A stretch of DNA of 38,402 bases from Pseudomonadota bacterium (lineage in GTDB: Bacteria; Pseudomonadota; Alphaproteobacteria; Sphingomonadales; Sphingomonadaceae): the NCBI GenBank assembly GCA_018240865.1, contig JAFEEY010000035.1:1-38402 (forward strand). The letters run 5' to 3'. The notes under the pieces were generated by a model. The model was not told the origin of the DNA and ran no database searches. It saw nothing but the letters and a program-made list of their open reading frames with translations. Both the position numbers and the translations under genes were made by a program. The first letter of the stretch is position 1; each line of letters begins with the position of its first letter. Of this stretch, positions 18,576-26,992 are shown piece after piece.

Positions 18576-19759
18576 CCCTGCCCCCTGATCCCGAATAATT
18601 GCTGGATCATGTCGTTGGTGACGCTGACCACTTGCGACGATGCCTGAAAACCGCGCTGGATCAGGATCAGATTACCGAACTCGCTGGATAGATCGACATT
18701 GGCCGCTTCCTGCTGACGCGCGACGATCCGGCCCGCGCCCTCGACCGCGCTCGCGGTCAACCGGCGCTCGCCCGTGCCGTGATGCTCGTACAAGCCATCG
18801 CCGATGCGTCGCAGTTCTTGCTGGTCGCGAAAGTCGGCCAGGGCAACCGCTCCCAACGTCTCCGACTTTCCATTCGAATAGCTAAGCTTGATCATGCCTT
18901 CGTCGGTCAGCGTGACCGTCGTCAACGCGCCTGATGCATTGCCATCGACCTTCGAGGCGCGGATCGACGACGTCGTGCCCGCCGAAAATGACGTGACCCC
19001 GTTCAAATCGAAGAGAACGGACAGCTTGTCCGTCCCGGCGACAGTGGCCTCGAATGTCAGCTTGGCGGTCGCCGGATCGACCGTGCTGCCGATGAATTTC
19101 AGCGTCTGCGTCCCGACCCTTGTGCCTTGATCATCGGTGACCGTCACCGTCCATTCGCCGGTGGCCGATGACGATTTGTCGAAGCGCGCCGACCAGACAT
19201 GTTTGCCGCCGAGCGCATCGAACACGGCGATGTCCGAAACCGTCGCGGTCGTGGCGGAGGCGGACAGATTATCGGCGAAAGTCGCGCTGGTCGTGACCAC
19301 GGGCTTGCTCGTGCGCTTGGCATCCACGTTCAGCGCGACCGCCCGCCCCTCATCGTTCAGCACGCCGAGACGGTAACCCCCGACCTGCTGCGCGATAAAG
19401 CCATCGGTATCGACCGCGAATTGACCGGTGCGCGCATAAGCAATCCGATCGTCCTTCAGCAGGACGAGAAAGCCGGCCCCCTGGATCGCGAGATCGAGAT
19501 CGCCGCCCGATTGGCGCAGATCGCCCTGATGGAAATCGATGCGCGCTTCAACGAAACGCACGCCGTTGCCCGCCTCATCATCCTGTGTACCGGACCCATA
19601 GGACAGCCCGCCGCCGCCATAGCTGTGGACGTCGCTGAACGCCGTGCCGCTGGCCTTGAAGCCCGGCGTATTGAGGTTCGCGACATTGTTGCTGATCGTC
19701 TGCAATCCCCGGCTGTAGGCGTTCATCCCGCTCAAGCCGGTATAGATCGAACCGAGCAT
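18572..19759 (-). CDS. flgE: Flagellar hook protein FlgE
   Basis: The 395-residue protein starts with the rod/hook-family motif (SIYTGLSGMNAYSRGLQTIS, then NNVANLNTPGFKASGTAF). Its middle carries FlgE-type SGGDLDLAIQGAGFLVL, a threonine- and serine-rich outer domain and GKSETLGAVALADF. It ends with the conserved coil (FGNLILIQRGFQASSQVVSV, then TNDMIQQL). FlgE polymerises into the hook after export without a Sec signal. It follows flgD by 24 bases and overlaps fliM. Confidence 0.93.
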   Translation of the reverse strand: MLGSIYTGLSGMNAYSRGLQTISNNVANLNTPGFKASGTAFSDVHSYGGGGLSYGSGTQDDEAGNGVRFVEARIDFHQGDLRQSGGDLDLAIQGAGFLVLLKDDRIAYARTGQFAVDTDGFIAQQVGGYRLGVLNDEGRAVALNVDAKRTSKPVVTTSATFADNLSASATTATVSDIAVFDALGGKHVWSARFDKSSSATGEWTVTVTDDQGTRVGTQTLKFIGSTVDPATAKLTFEATVAGTDKLSVLFDLNGVTSFSAGTTSSIRASKVDGNASGALTTVTLTDEGMIKLSYSNGKSETLGAVALADFRDQQELRRIGDGLYEHHGTGERRLTASAVEGAGRIVARQQEAANVDLSSEFGNLILIQRGFQASSQVVSVTNDMIQQLFGIRGQG

Positions 19760-19783
19760 ATTCCCTCCCTCATTCGAACCCGT

Positions 19784-20200
19784 TCAGCGCACCACCGCGA
19801 CACGGTCGAGCGTGATCCCGGATATTGTTTGCCCTTCAGGCGTGAGTACGGTCAGTGTCGGCGCGCCGTTTGAAAATGACACGGTGTCCACACGCCCTGT
19901 CACAGTTGCGCCCCCTTGTTCATTGGCGATGTCCACGGTCCGGCCCAGCAACCCGGTCGCCTGCGTCGCGGACTGCGCGGCCAGGAGGCTGGTGATCTGA
20001 TCGTTCAACGACTGGGTTTGCTGGAGCTGCGAAAACTGCGCGAGCTGCGAAACAAACTCGGTATTATCGAGCGGCTTCAGCGGATCCTGATAGGTGAGCT
20101 GGGTCAGGATGATCCGCAGCAGCGATTGGAAATCCAAGCCGAACGCGCTTTGGGCCGAAGCTGGCGATACCGTCGACGTGCTGACAGGTTGCAGGGCCAT
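19784..20200 (-). CDS. flgD: Hook cap/scaffolding protein FlgD
   Basis: The 138-residue protein is read from ATG 20200, which has a good GGAAAGGAAT site. An upstream in-frame ATG lies inside fliK and is rejected. FlgD is shown by FQSLLRIILTQLTYQDPLKP, LDNTEFVSQLAQFSQLQQTQ and SLNDQITSLLAAQSATQATG, followed by the short beta domain ending in LDRVAVVR. It is shorter than typical FlgD (about 220), lacking the larger C-terminal fibronectin/tudor region. It caps the growing hook during FlgE assembly. Confidence 0.88.
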   Translation of the reverse strand: MALQPVSTSTVSPASAQSAFGLDFQSLLRIILTQLTYQDPLKPLDNTEFVSQLAQFSQLQQTQSLNDQITSLLAAQSATQATGLLGRTVDIANEQGGATVTGRVDTVSFSNGAPTLTVLTPEGQTISGITLDRVAVVR

Positions 20201-20201
20201 T

Positions 20202-20870
20202 TCATTCCTTTCCGGGACCGGATCGCGCCGGCATGACGACCCGTGCGGACCCATAGCCGTAGCGATACGCGGTTGCCTTGAGTTGGTCGGCGACGTCGCT
20301 CTCCTCGGAGCCGTCCGGCGCCGCGTCGAAAATCATGATCGTCAATTCGCCGCCGTCCTCCGCGAGTACGAGCGGCGCCCTCACGCGCGAATGGCGGGGC
20401 GTATCGAGACGGCCCGTTGCGCGCGCCCGGCTTCTCGGCGGCGGGTCGACAACGTCCGGCATTTCGGCGGGTTGCGCAAACGGTCCCGGAACCGCGCCAG
20501 CATGGTCGACCGACTGGCGGATCACCGCCAGCGAAGGCTGCCGGTCGATGTTCTTTGGAACAACCGGGTCCGGACGACCGAGCGGCGGCCGGCGATCGGC
20601 CAACGGACCGGACTCCGCCTTCGCCATCGCCTCGCTCGCGGCCGGAATGTCGGGCCGTTCAATCGACTTCAGTCCCACCGTTCCGGAAGCAAATGCGACG
20701 GAGTGCGACCGGCCCAGCAAACCGGTTTCCTGGAAGCCCAGCGCTCGTCCGGCGACCGCCTCACCATTTTTTGCCAACTCGGCCGCGAACGAACCATCCG
20801 CTGCTTGAGGCAGGGTCCTGGCCGAAGAGCGAGGCGCGGCCTGGGGTGTCGAGGATCTGTCGACGATCAT
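20202..20870 (-). CDS. fliK: FliK-position protein (putative hook-length control)
   Basis: The 222-residue protein is counted from ATG 20870, whose ATGA overlaps the fliJ stop. The longer in-frame extension lies inside fliJ. It is rich in Pro, Ala and Arg and has no membrane segment, like the disordered ruler part of FliK. The C-terminal block (LVLAEDGGELTIMIFDAAPD, then VADQLKATAYRYGYGSARVV) may be a degenerate remnant of the Flg_hook switch domain, but I cannot see the usual LRLxPxxLG signature. The call rests on position between fliJ and flgD. If functional it is unusually short. Confidence 0.5.
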   Translation of the reverse strand: MIVDRSSTPQAAPRSSARTLPQAADGSFAAELAKNGEAVAGRALGFQETGLLGRSHSVAFASGTVGLKSIERPDIPAASEAMAKAESGPLADRRPPLGRPDPVVPKNIDRQPSLAVIRQSVDHAGAVPGPFAQPAEMPDVVDPPPRSRARATGRLDTPRHSRVRAPLVLAEDGGELTIMIFDAAPDGSEESDVADQLKATAYRYGYGSARVVMPARSGPGKE

Positions 20871-21313
20871 CGCGCCTGCCTCGACCCGGCCGGGAGGGCA
20901 TCTTGCATGCGATCCTCGCGCTCTTGACGGTACGAACGTACCGCACCGTGCGCACGGTCGCTGAGCAGTTCTTCGCGCCGCTGCCCGGCCAGCCATGTCG
21001 CCTGCGACTCGCCGGCGGTTACCGCAGCGTCCTGGACAGCAAGGCCGGCCGCCTGAACATGAAGGCGCCCGTGATTGATCCTCGCGATATCAAACAACAA
21101 TAAAGCGGGGTCGATGGAACGGCCCGTTGCAGTCCGTTCCGCCAATGCGGCTTCGGCATGCAGCAGCCTTTCATCGGCCGCCTCCGCCGCGGCCCGCGCC
21201 TCCGTCAGCCGCCACGCATCGCCGCGCGCGACTCCTTCCGCCCGGTGCGCCAGCAGTCCAGCGACTTGGCCAAGACGCTTCAGATCATCAAGCTGCCGCC
21301 GCGCCCGTGTCAT
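20867..21313 (-). CDS. fliJ: FliJ-like export coiled-coil protein
   Basis: The 148-residue protein is almost entirely helical and charged (LDDLKRLGQVAGLLAHRAEG, then TEARAAAEAADERLLHAEAA), consistent with the antiparallel coiled coil of FliJ that sits in the FliI hexamer and contacts FlhA. It lies directly after fliI with a 4-base overlap, the usual gene order. Sequence similarity alone would not identify it, because FliJ proteins diverge quickly; synteny and fold-type composition carry the call. Confidence 0.72.
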   Translation of the reverse strand: MTRARRQLDDLKRLGQVAGLLAHRAEGVARGDAWRLTEARAAAEAADERLLHAEAALAERTATGRSIDPALLLFDIARINHGRLHVQAAGLAVQDAAVTAGESQATWLAGQRREELLSDRAHGAVRSYRQEREDRMQDALPAGSRQAR

Positions 21314-22611
21314 GCGCGCTGCTCCATCGCGGCCCTCAAGCGCGCGAACGTCTGGTCGTGCGCGGAATGCTCGCCAAGGCCCTGCTGCCGGAATGCCCGA
21401 AGCGCGGGCTCGATGGCCAGCGCGCGATCTGTCTCGGCATCCGAACCCTTGGCGTAGAGTCCGCTTTCGACCAGGAGCCGGACGCTTTCATATTTCGCCA
21501 GCGCGGCGATCCCGGCCCGCGCGGCCGCGCCCTGCTCGCGCGTCCAGAGATCGGGCGCGCATCGGCTGACGCTGAGCAGCGGATCGATCGCCGGAAAAAG
21601 CCCCCGCTCGGCTACCTCGCGCGAAAGCAGGATGTGACCGTCGAGCAGCGATTTCATGATCTCGCTGACCGGGTCATCGACATCGTCGGTTTCGCTGAGC
21701 ACGGTCATCACCGCCGTGATCGCGCCGCCCAAACGATCGGCGCCACATTGCTCCACGATTTTCGGCAGGATCGAAAAGACGCTGGGTGTATAGGCCCGCA
21801 AGGTCGGCGGTTCGCCGGCCGCCAATCCCGCCTCGCGCAACGCCATCGCCAGCCGCGTCACAGAATCGATCACGAGCAAGACGTGGCGCCCTTGCGCGCG
21901 CCAATCCGTGGCCAGCGCCAGCGCCTGAAAAACGGCGCGTCCGCGCACCGCCGAAGGCTGGTCGGACGTCGCCGCCACCAAAACCGTGCGGGCCTGCGTA
22001 TCGCCGCCAAGGCCCGACCAGAGCGCGTCGACCTCGCGCCCCCGCTCGCCGATCAGACACAGCACCAGACTGTCGCACGGCATCTGACGCGCGATCTGGG
22101 CGACCAGGCTGGTCTTCCCCACGCCGCTGGCCGCGAAGACCCCGATCCGCTGGCCAATCCCGATCGGCACGAAAGCATCGATCGCCCGCACCCCCGTCCA
22201 GACCGGGCGGGTCGGAGTCACCCGGTCTCGCACAGCTGGGGGCTCGACCCGGTCCAGGACACGATCCGCGACAATCCTGTCCGTCAGGCCATCGAGCGGC
22301 GCACCGAACGCATCGACCATGCGCCCCAGAAAGGCGTCGCCCACGGGATAGCCCGCGCGATCGTTGACCGCGCATACCCTGGCGCCCAGTCGGGCATGCC
22401 CGCAGTCGGAGAGAGGCACGAGCGCGATACCGGACTCATCGACCCGGACGACCTCGGCCAGCCCTTGTCCTGCGGGCAGGCTGACTTCGCAAAGCGCGCC
22501 CACGGAAACGTCCGGACCATCGGCCTCCAGCCAGCCCGGCATGATTCGGATCAACCGGCCGGACCGGACGACCGGATCGGCGGCGGCGATGCGATCGAGA
22601 AGGCCACTCAC
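21310..22611 (-). CDS. fliI: Flagellum-specific export ATPase FliI
   Basis: The 433-residue protein starts at GTG 22611, which forms a GTGA overlap with the fliH stop. The frame is open further upstream inside fliH, but that part is out of family. Walker A AASGVGKT lies at residues 160-167, LCLIGERGREV and VLLVIDSVTRLAMALREAGL (Walker B) follow, and RAYTPSVFSILPKIVEQCG matches the type III ATPase signature. It energises substrate delivery to the FlhAB gate with FliH and FliJ. All catalytic motifs appear intact. Confidence 0.95.
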   Translation of the reverse strand: MSGLLDRIAAADPVVRSGRLIRIMPGWLEADGPDVSVGALCEVSLPAGQGLAEVVRVDESGIALVPLSDCGHARLGARVCAVNDRAGYPVGDAFLGRMVDAFGAPLDGLTDRIVADRVLDRVEPPAVRDRVTPTRPVWTGVRAIDAFVPIGIGQRIGVFAASGVGKTSLVAQIARQMPCDSLVLCLIGERGREVDALWSGLGGDTQARTVLVAATSDQPSAVRGRAVFQALALATDWRAQGRHVLLVIDSVTRLAMALREAGLAAGEPPTLRAYTPSVFSILPKIVEQCGADRLGGAITAVMTVLSETDDVDDPVSEIMKSLLDGHILLSREVAERGLFPAIDPLLSVSRCAPDLWTREQGAAARAGIAALAKYESVRLLVESGLYAKGSDAETDRALAIEPALRAFRQQGLGEHSAHDQTFARLRAAMEQRA

Positions 22612-23297
22612 TTGCACACGGCCGGCTCCGCATGTTCCTCGATGATCGCCCGCAATTCCCGCCACTGCGTCGCCGGACCGATCTCGGCGCGGCCAAGCCG
22701 GAGCTCGGCCTCGCACAGGCCCTGGTCCATATCGTCCAGCACTTCGACAATCACTGCAGGCTGGCCGAGCCGCTCGACGAGTTCCGCGACTTCCGCCCGG
22801 CTCGGAAAGTCGATCCGGGACACCGAAAGCTTGCGGACAGCAGAACGATCCAGAACCTTGAGCTGATGGCTGATCGCCGCCGCCACGAAATCGCTGCAAC
22901 CGGCAGCGTCTCCGATCAACTTTTCCAGAGTCGCGATCGCGATCAGATGCGCGGCACCCTCAATCCCTGAAAGCTTGGCCTCCCATTGCTCGACCAGCGT
23001 TTCGAGCGCCCGCCCAAGCAACGCCAACGCCTCTGTTCGATCGTCCTCGAATTCGGTCAGCGCCGCCGCCCGGCCGGCGGCTTGCCCTTCGGCGCGCGCT
23101 TCCTCGATCCGGCCGGCCAGAACCGCTTTGTCCGCATCAGCCTGTTCCAGCCGGGCGGACAGATGTTCGATCCGCTCAAGCAAAATGTCTTCGGCTCGCG
23201 CTGCTTCGGATCGCGGCGGCGCTGCGGGGGGCACGGCCAGAGATCGCGATTCAAACGCGCCCGCCTTCAAGACGCGTGAGGCGGATTCAGTCCTCAT
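22608..23297 (-). CDS. fliH: Flagellar export ATPase regulator FliH
   Basis: The 229-residue cytoplasmic protein has an N-terminal variable part, a long charged helix (DILLERIEHLSARLEQADAD, then LAGRIEEARAEGQAAGRAAA) and a C-terminal globular region (AHLIAIATLEKLIG, then RAEIGPATQWRELRAIIEEH). This is the general build of FliH/SctL stators of the export ATPase, which tether FliI to FliN. It overlaps the 117-aa gene upstream and fliI downstream by 4 bases each. The identification relies on composition and synteny. Confidence 0.8.
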   Translation of the reverse strand: MRTESASRVLKAGAFESRSLAVPPAAPPRSEAARAEDILLERIEHLSARLEQADADKAVLAGRIEEARAEGQAAGRAAALTEFEDDRTEALALLGRALETLVEQWEAKLSGIEGAAHLIAIATLEKLIGDAAGCSDFVAAAISHQLKVLDRSAVRKLSVSRIDFPSRAEVAELVERLGQPAVIVEVLDDMDQGLCEAELRLGRAEIGPATQWRELRAIIEEHAEPAVCK

Positions 23298-23647
23298 GCC
23301 AACCAGCTCAACATGCGCCCGGCAAGCGTCGGGGTCCGGCGCGCTGCTTCCGGAGCGGGCATGGCGCCGATATCGGCGATCTGCCCGCGGAGCGCATCGC
23401 GCGCGGCGCCGGTGATGCGAAATGGCTGCGTACTGTCCGGGTTCGCTGCCCGCGTGGCGAGCCAGTCAGGTACGGTCGGCTGCGCGCCTCGTTTCAGCTG
23501 CGCCAGCAGCACCGAAGCGCGTGCCCGCGTATCGTCATCGAGTTGTTCCAGCACCGCCTCGCGCCGGTCCTGCGGCATCCGGGACAAATGGACGATCGCC
23601 GCCCGCAAATCGGTCTCACGCGAACGGCTAAGCATCGCTTTTCTCAT
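23294..23647 (-). CDS. Unknown small protein occupying the fliG position
   Basis: In most flagellar operons the gene between fliF and fliH encodes the ~330-residue rotor protein FliG. Here there are at most 117 codons. The start may be ATG 23647 (20-base overlap with fliF) or, more likely, ATG 23635, which has GAGAAAAGCG just before it. Residues 14-52 form two amphipathic helices (DLRAAIVHLSRMPQDRREAV, then LEQLDDDTRARASVLLAQLK), loosely like one armadillo-type helical repeat of FliG. No torque-helix charge cluster or EHPQ-type middle motif is present. It could be an extreme FliG remnant or an unrelated adaptor. I do not assign a function. Confidence 0.6.
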   Translation of the reverse strand: MRKAMLSRSRETDLRAAIVHLSRMPQDRREAVLEQLDDDTRARASVLLAQLKRGAQPTVPDWLATRAANPDSTQPFRITGAARDALRGQIADIGAMPAPEAARRTPTLAGRMLSWLA

Positions 23648-24824
23648 TGTCGATCAGGTCGGTCAGATGCCGCACGAAACCGGCGTCGTCGTCCATATCC
23701 ACCAGACGGGCGCCCTTGCGGCGCATAGCGACCAAGGCCGCGCCACCCAATAACAATACGAGGCCGCCAGCCCAGATGGCGACGGTCGAATCGACCGTTT
23801 TGGCTTCCGCGACGCTGTTCGATGACACGCCGCCCATCGCGGCGCGGGGCTGCGGCGCGGCAAGGTTCGATTGGAGCGTACCGATGCGGACGGCGACCCG
23901 ATCGGCCGGATCGGCCGGCGGACCGAGCGCCTCTCGCGCCGTTGCCACCAGACGGGCATCTGTCTCCGCCTCCGGCTGAAGCTCGAAAATCAATGCCACA
24001 TCCAGCGGCGGGCGGACGGCGCCAAGCCCGGCCGCCGTGTTGGCGCCGTCCGCCGGCGTCAATGCCCGGACCTGGACGCGCGCGGGCGTCGGGAGACCGG
24101 CCGCCTCGAGAGCGCTGCGGACACGCCCGGCGTAATAGTCGGCGAGGCCGCGCTGTTCCTGGATGTCGGGCGTCACATCTTCCGCATAGGCTGCGGCGGT
24201 GAGCGCTCGCCCGCGATCGTCCAGCACCGAAACATTGGCGGCGTCGAGTCCCTCGACAGCGGAAGCGACCAGGCGCTGGACGCCAGCCACCGCATCGACC
24301 TGCATAACCATGCCCGGTTTCACCACAAGGGCGACCGAGGCCTTGACTGGCTCGCGCATCGACCGGAACAGGCTGCGTTCGGGCAGGGTCAGATGGACGC
24401 GGGCGGACTCGATCTCCGCCAATCCCATGATCGTCCGGGCCAGCTCGCCCTGCAGCGCGCGCTGATAATTGATCCGCTGCGCGAAGTCGGTGAGCCCCAT
24501 GTCGCTTTTGTTGAACAGCTCGAAGCCGACCGTGTTCTTGAGTGCGAGTTCGCCGCCCAGCACCTGCATGCGCGCCATGTCGAGCCGATCCTGCGGCACG
24601 CGGATCTCGCGGCCGTCATCGGCCAGGCGATAGGGGATTTTCAGCTTGTCGAGTTGCGCGGCGATCGTGACGGCGTCCCCGCGCGCCACGCCACTGAACG
24701 CCGTGACATAAGGGGTGCGCAAAACAAATTGCCACAGGGCGAACACAAGCAGCGCGAGCAGCACCGAACCCCCGCCAAGCAGCGCTATCCGGCGCGACCG
24801 ATCCGATTTTGAGCCGATAATCAC
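23628..24824 (-). CDS. fliF: Flagellar MS-ring protein FliF, short form
   Basis: The 398-residue protein starts at GTG 24824. Helix 1 (about 13-32) is followed by ring-building motifs RBM1 (TAFSGVARGDAVTIAAQLDK, then IPYRLADDGREIRVPQDRL, then GFELFNKSDMGLTDFAQRI) and RBM2 (ARVHLTLPERSLFRSMREPV, then KASVALVVKPG). The region before helix 2 (about 346-366) is short, so the beta-collar insertion of usual FliF (~550 residues) is missing, giving a SctJ-like size. The cytoplasmic tail is only about 30 residues and does not match the usual FliG-binding helix clearly. It forms the housing of the export gate. Confidence 0.9.
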   Translation of the reverse strand: MIIGSKSDRSRRIALLGGGSVLLALLVFALWQFVLRTPYVTAFSGVARGDAVTIAAQLDKLKIPYRLADDGREIRVPQDRLDMARMQVLGGELALKNTVGFELFNKSDMGLTDFAQRINYQRALQGELARTIMGLAEIESARVHLTLPERSLFRSMREPVKASVALVVKPGMVMQVDAVAGVQRLVASAVEGLDAANVSVLDDRGRALTAAAYAEDVTPDIQEQRGLADYYAGRVRSALEAAGLPTPARVQVRALTPADGANTAAGLGAVRPPLDVALIFELQPEAETDARLVATAREALGPPADPADRVAVRIGTLQSNLAAPQPRAAMGGVSSNSVAEAKTVDSTVAIWAGGLVLLLGGAALVAMRRKGARLVDMDDDAGFVRHLTDLIDNEKSDA

Positions 24825-24837
24825 AGTCGATTGTCCA

Positions 24838-25137
24838 TCAGAGCTGCATCGACATCATCTGCTGATAGGCCTGCATCACTTGATTGCGGACCTGCAGCAT
24901 GAGTTCGAGCGAAAGGCGCGCCTGCTCGATCGCGAACGTGACCTGATGGAGCGGCACGGTGTCGTCGAGAGCGAAGGCCGCCAGTTGGCGGTCGGCGGCA
25001 TCCAGCCGGTCGGAGGTTTGCTGAATGCCTTGCCGCAAAAGCCCCGCGAAGTCCGCTGAACTTGAGGGGGAAGCGATACTCGTTTTGGCGGCGCTCGCGG
25101 CTAGTGCCGACACGGTTTCGATAGGTGCGATCGTCAT
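24838..25137 (-). CDS. fliE: Rod adaptor FliE
   Basis: The 99-residue protein has the conserved C-terminal FliE block (LHQVTFAIEQARLSLELMLQ, then VRNQVMQAYQQMMSMQL). The N-terminus is the variable part, rich in Ala and Ser. FliE joins the FliPQR gate and MS ring to the proximal rod. It overlaps flgC by 4 bases and precedes fliF by 13 bases, the usual flgB-flgC-fliE-fliF order. Confidence 0.93.
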   Translation of the reverse strand: MTIAPIETVSALAASAAKTSIASPSSSADFAGLLRQGIQQTSDRLDAADRQLAAFALDDTVPLHQVTFAIEQARLSLELMLQVRNQVMQAYQQMMSMQL

Positions 25138-25562
25138 GCGTTGCGGCCGATCTTCAGCGCATGCGCGTACATCTGGCGCGCTGCATTCAACGCCGCGATA
25201 TTGGCCTCATAAGCGCGCGAGGCGGTCAGCATCCGCACCATCTCGCCCGCATGATCGACACCGGACACCATGACGAAGCCCTTGTCGTCCGCCTGGGGAT
25301 GGCCAGGCTGATACACGCGGCGCGGTGCGATATTTTGCGGCTCGATCGAATAAACTCGCACGCCTGCCAGGACCTCGGCCGGGGCGCCGGAGCGGCTCAG
25401 GTCGGCGAAACTCCGCGCCGGACCGGACAGGAGCTGCAGCGGCCGGTAGCCATTGCCGTCCGCGTCCAGGGTCGTTCCGGCATTCGCCAGATTCTGGGCG
25501 ATGATTTCCAGCCGCCGCCATTCGACATCCAGGCCGGTCCGGCTGATCTCCTGCGCGTTCAC
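25134..25562 (-). CDS. flgC: Proximal rod protein FlgC
   Basis: The 142-residue protein starts at GTG 25562 overlapping the flgB stop. It has the rod-family N-terminus (ISRTGLDVEWRRLEIIAQNL, then ANAGTT) and the FlgC-typical YQPGHPQADDKGFVMVSGVD and the closing coil ARQMYAHALKIGRN. Length and motifs are normal. It assembles the proximal rod with FlgB and FlgF. Confidence 0.95.
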   Translation of the reverse strand: MNAQEISRTGLDVEWRRLEIIAQNLANAGTTLDADGNGYRPLQLLSGPARSFADLSRSGAPAEVLAGVRVYSIEPQNIAPRRVYQPGHPQADDKGFVMVSGVDHAGEMVRMLTASRAYEANIAALNAARQMYAHALKIGRNA

Positions 25563-25867
25563 GAACGACCTCCGGACGCGACGAGATGATCCATCTGCAC
25601 GCGCCGGTTGACCAGGTCAGTCAGCGCCCCATAGCGCGCCGCGGTTGCCGACGCCGTCAGCAATTCCTGGTCCAGCCGCATCTTGCCCGGCAGGACATCT
25701 TGCCTGGCGCGAATTTGCGGCTCCGCACCGCTTCGAAGCATGTCCTCGAAACGCACTTCGAGCGGCCGATAATTGGGCGTATTCGCGTTCGCGATGTTGT
25801 TGGACGTCGCGGCGGCACGGAGCTGCAATCCGTCCAGCACGCGCAGAATGAGAGAAACCGGTTCCAC
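25559..25867 (-). CDS. flgB: Proximal rod protein FlgB
   Basis: The 102-residue protein starts at GTG 25867 with AGAGGTGG upstream. The rod motif LQLRAAATSNNIANANTPNY and the sequence YRPLEVRFEDML fit FlgB, and the C-terminus VNRRVQMDHLVASGG is conserved. It is slightly short compared with the family's about 130 residues. It overlaps flgC by 4 bases and follows flgI by 9 bases. Confidence 0.92.
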   Translation of the reverse strand: MEPVSLILRVLDGLQLRAAATSNNIANANTPNYRPLEVRFEDMLRSGAEPQIRARQDVLPGKMRLDQELLTASATAARYGALTDLVNRRVQMDHLVASGGRS

Positions 25868-25876
25868 GACCCACCT

Positions 25877-26992
25877 CTATTGAACGACAATTTCCGCATT
25901 GAGCGCGCCTGCTGCCTTCATGGCCTGCAGGATCGCGATCATTTCCCGCGTCTTGACCTTGGCGCGGCTGAGTCCCTGGATCAGATCGCCCACCGTCGTG
26001 CCCGGAGACGACAGCACCGCGTCGCGATCCTCCGCGACATCCAGCCGGGTATTGGTGATGACCAGTCCTCGCGCGCCGGGCACATAACCGCCATAGATTT
26101 GCGGAAACGCCGCATCGCGATCGACTGAAACCGAGACTTTCAGGTCGCCCTGGGCGATCGTGACCGGCGCGATCGTGACGCCGCCGCCGACAACGACCGT
26201 GCCCGAGCGTTCGTTGAGTACGATACGCGCCTCGTGATCTGGCTCCACCGCGACATTTTCGATCCGCGCCATGGCGACATTGGCGTCCAAGCCGGATCGG
26301 GCGAGCGTGATCTCGACTACCCCGGCCGATCGCATCCGGGCAATCGGCAGACCGAACGCCGCGTTCACGCCAGCCGCGACTTTCGAAGCGGTCGTATAGT
26401 CCGGGCTGCGCAACACGAACGTGATCGGGCCCGCGCCTCCGCCAATCTCAGCCTCCACATTGGCCTCGACCGTCGCCCCGCCCGACACGATTCCGGCCGT
26501 CGGCAAATTCTTCTGGCGGACATTCTGGTCGGCATCGAAACGATATCCGCCGACCGCGACCGATCCTTGCGCGAGCGCATAAGGCCGCTGGTCGGGGCCA
26601 AGCAGCGGCGTCATCAATAAAGTGCCGCCGGCAAGGCTGCGCGCGTCGCCGATCGACGCGACGGTCACGTCGATCCGATCCCCCTGCGTGACGGTCGGTG
26701 GCAGGGTGGCGGTGACGATCACCGCGGCGACATTGCGACTCTGAATCTGGTCGGGCGCGACGGTCGCGCCCAACCGACTGAGAGCGCTTTGCAGCGCCTG
26801 GCGCGTTACGCCGCTTCGCGCGGAATCGCCGGTTCCGGGCAACCCTGTGACGATGCCATAGCCGACCAGCGCATTTTCACGCCAGCCGCCAAACCGGCCA
26901 AGTTCCTTCAGCCGGACCGGCGTCGCGGGAGCCGGCGCAGCGCTGGCTACGACAGCCGCAAGACAAGCGAGCGGGAGCAGGATCGCCTTCAC
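25877..26992 (-). CDS. flgI: P-ring protein FlgI
   Basis: The 371-residue periplasmic protein has a Sec signal peptide (about 1-23, LLPLACLAAVVASAAPAPA). The P-ring signature is plain: RENALVGYGIVTGLPGTGDS, then NVAAVIVTATLPPTVTQGD, VGGYRFDADQ and the ending ILQAMKAAGALNAEIVVQ. FlgI surrounds the rod in the peptidoglycan layer. It overlaps flgH by 4 bases. Length and key motifs are normal. Confidence 0.95.
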   Translation of the reverse strand: MKAILLPLACLAAVVASAAPAPATPVRLKELGRFGGWRENALVGYGIVTGLPGTGDSARSGVTRQALQSALSRLGATVAPDQIQSRNVAAVIVTATLPPTVTQGDRIDVTVASIGDARSLAGGTLLMTPLLGPDQRPYALAQGSVAVGGYRFDADQNVRQKNLPTAGIVSGGATVEANVEAEIGGGAGPITFVLRSPDYTTASKVAAGVNAAFGLPIARMRSAGVVEITLARSGLDANVAMARIENVAVEPDHEARIVLNERSGTVVVGGGVTIAPVTIAQGDLKVSVSVDRDAAFPQIYGGYVPGARGLVITNTRLDVAEDRDAVLSSPGTTVGDLIQGLSRAKVKTREMIAILQAMKAAGALNAEIVVQ

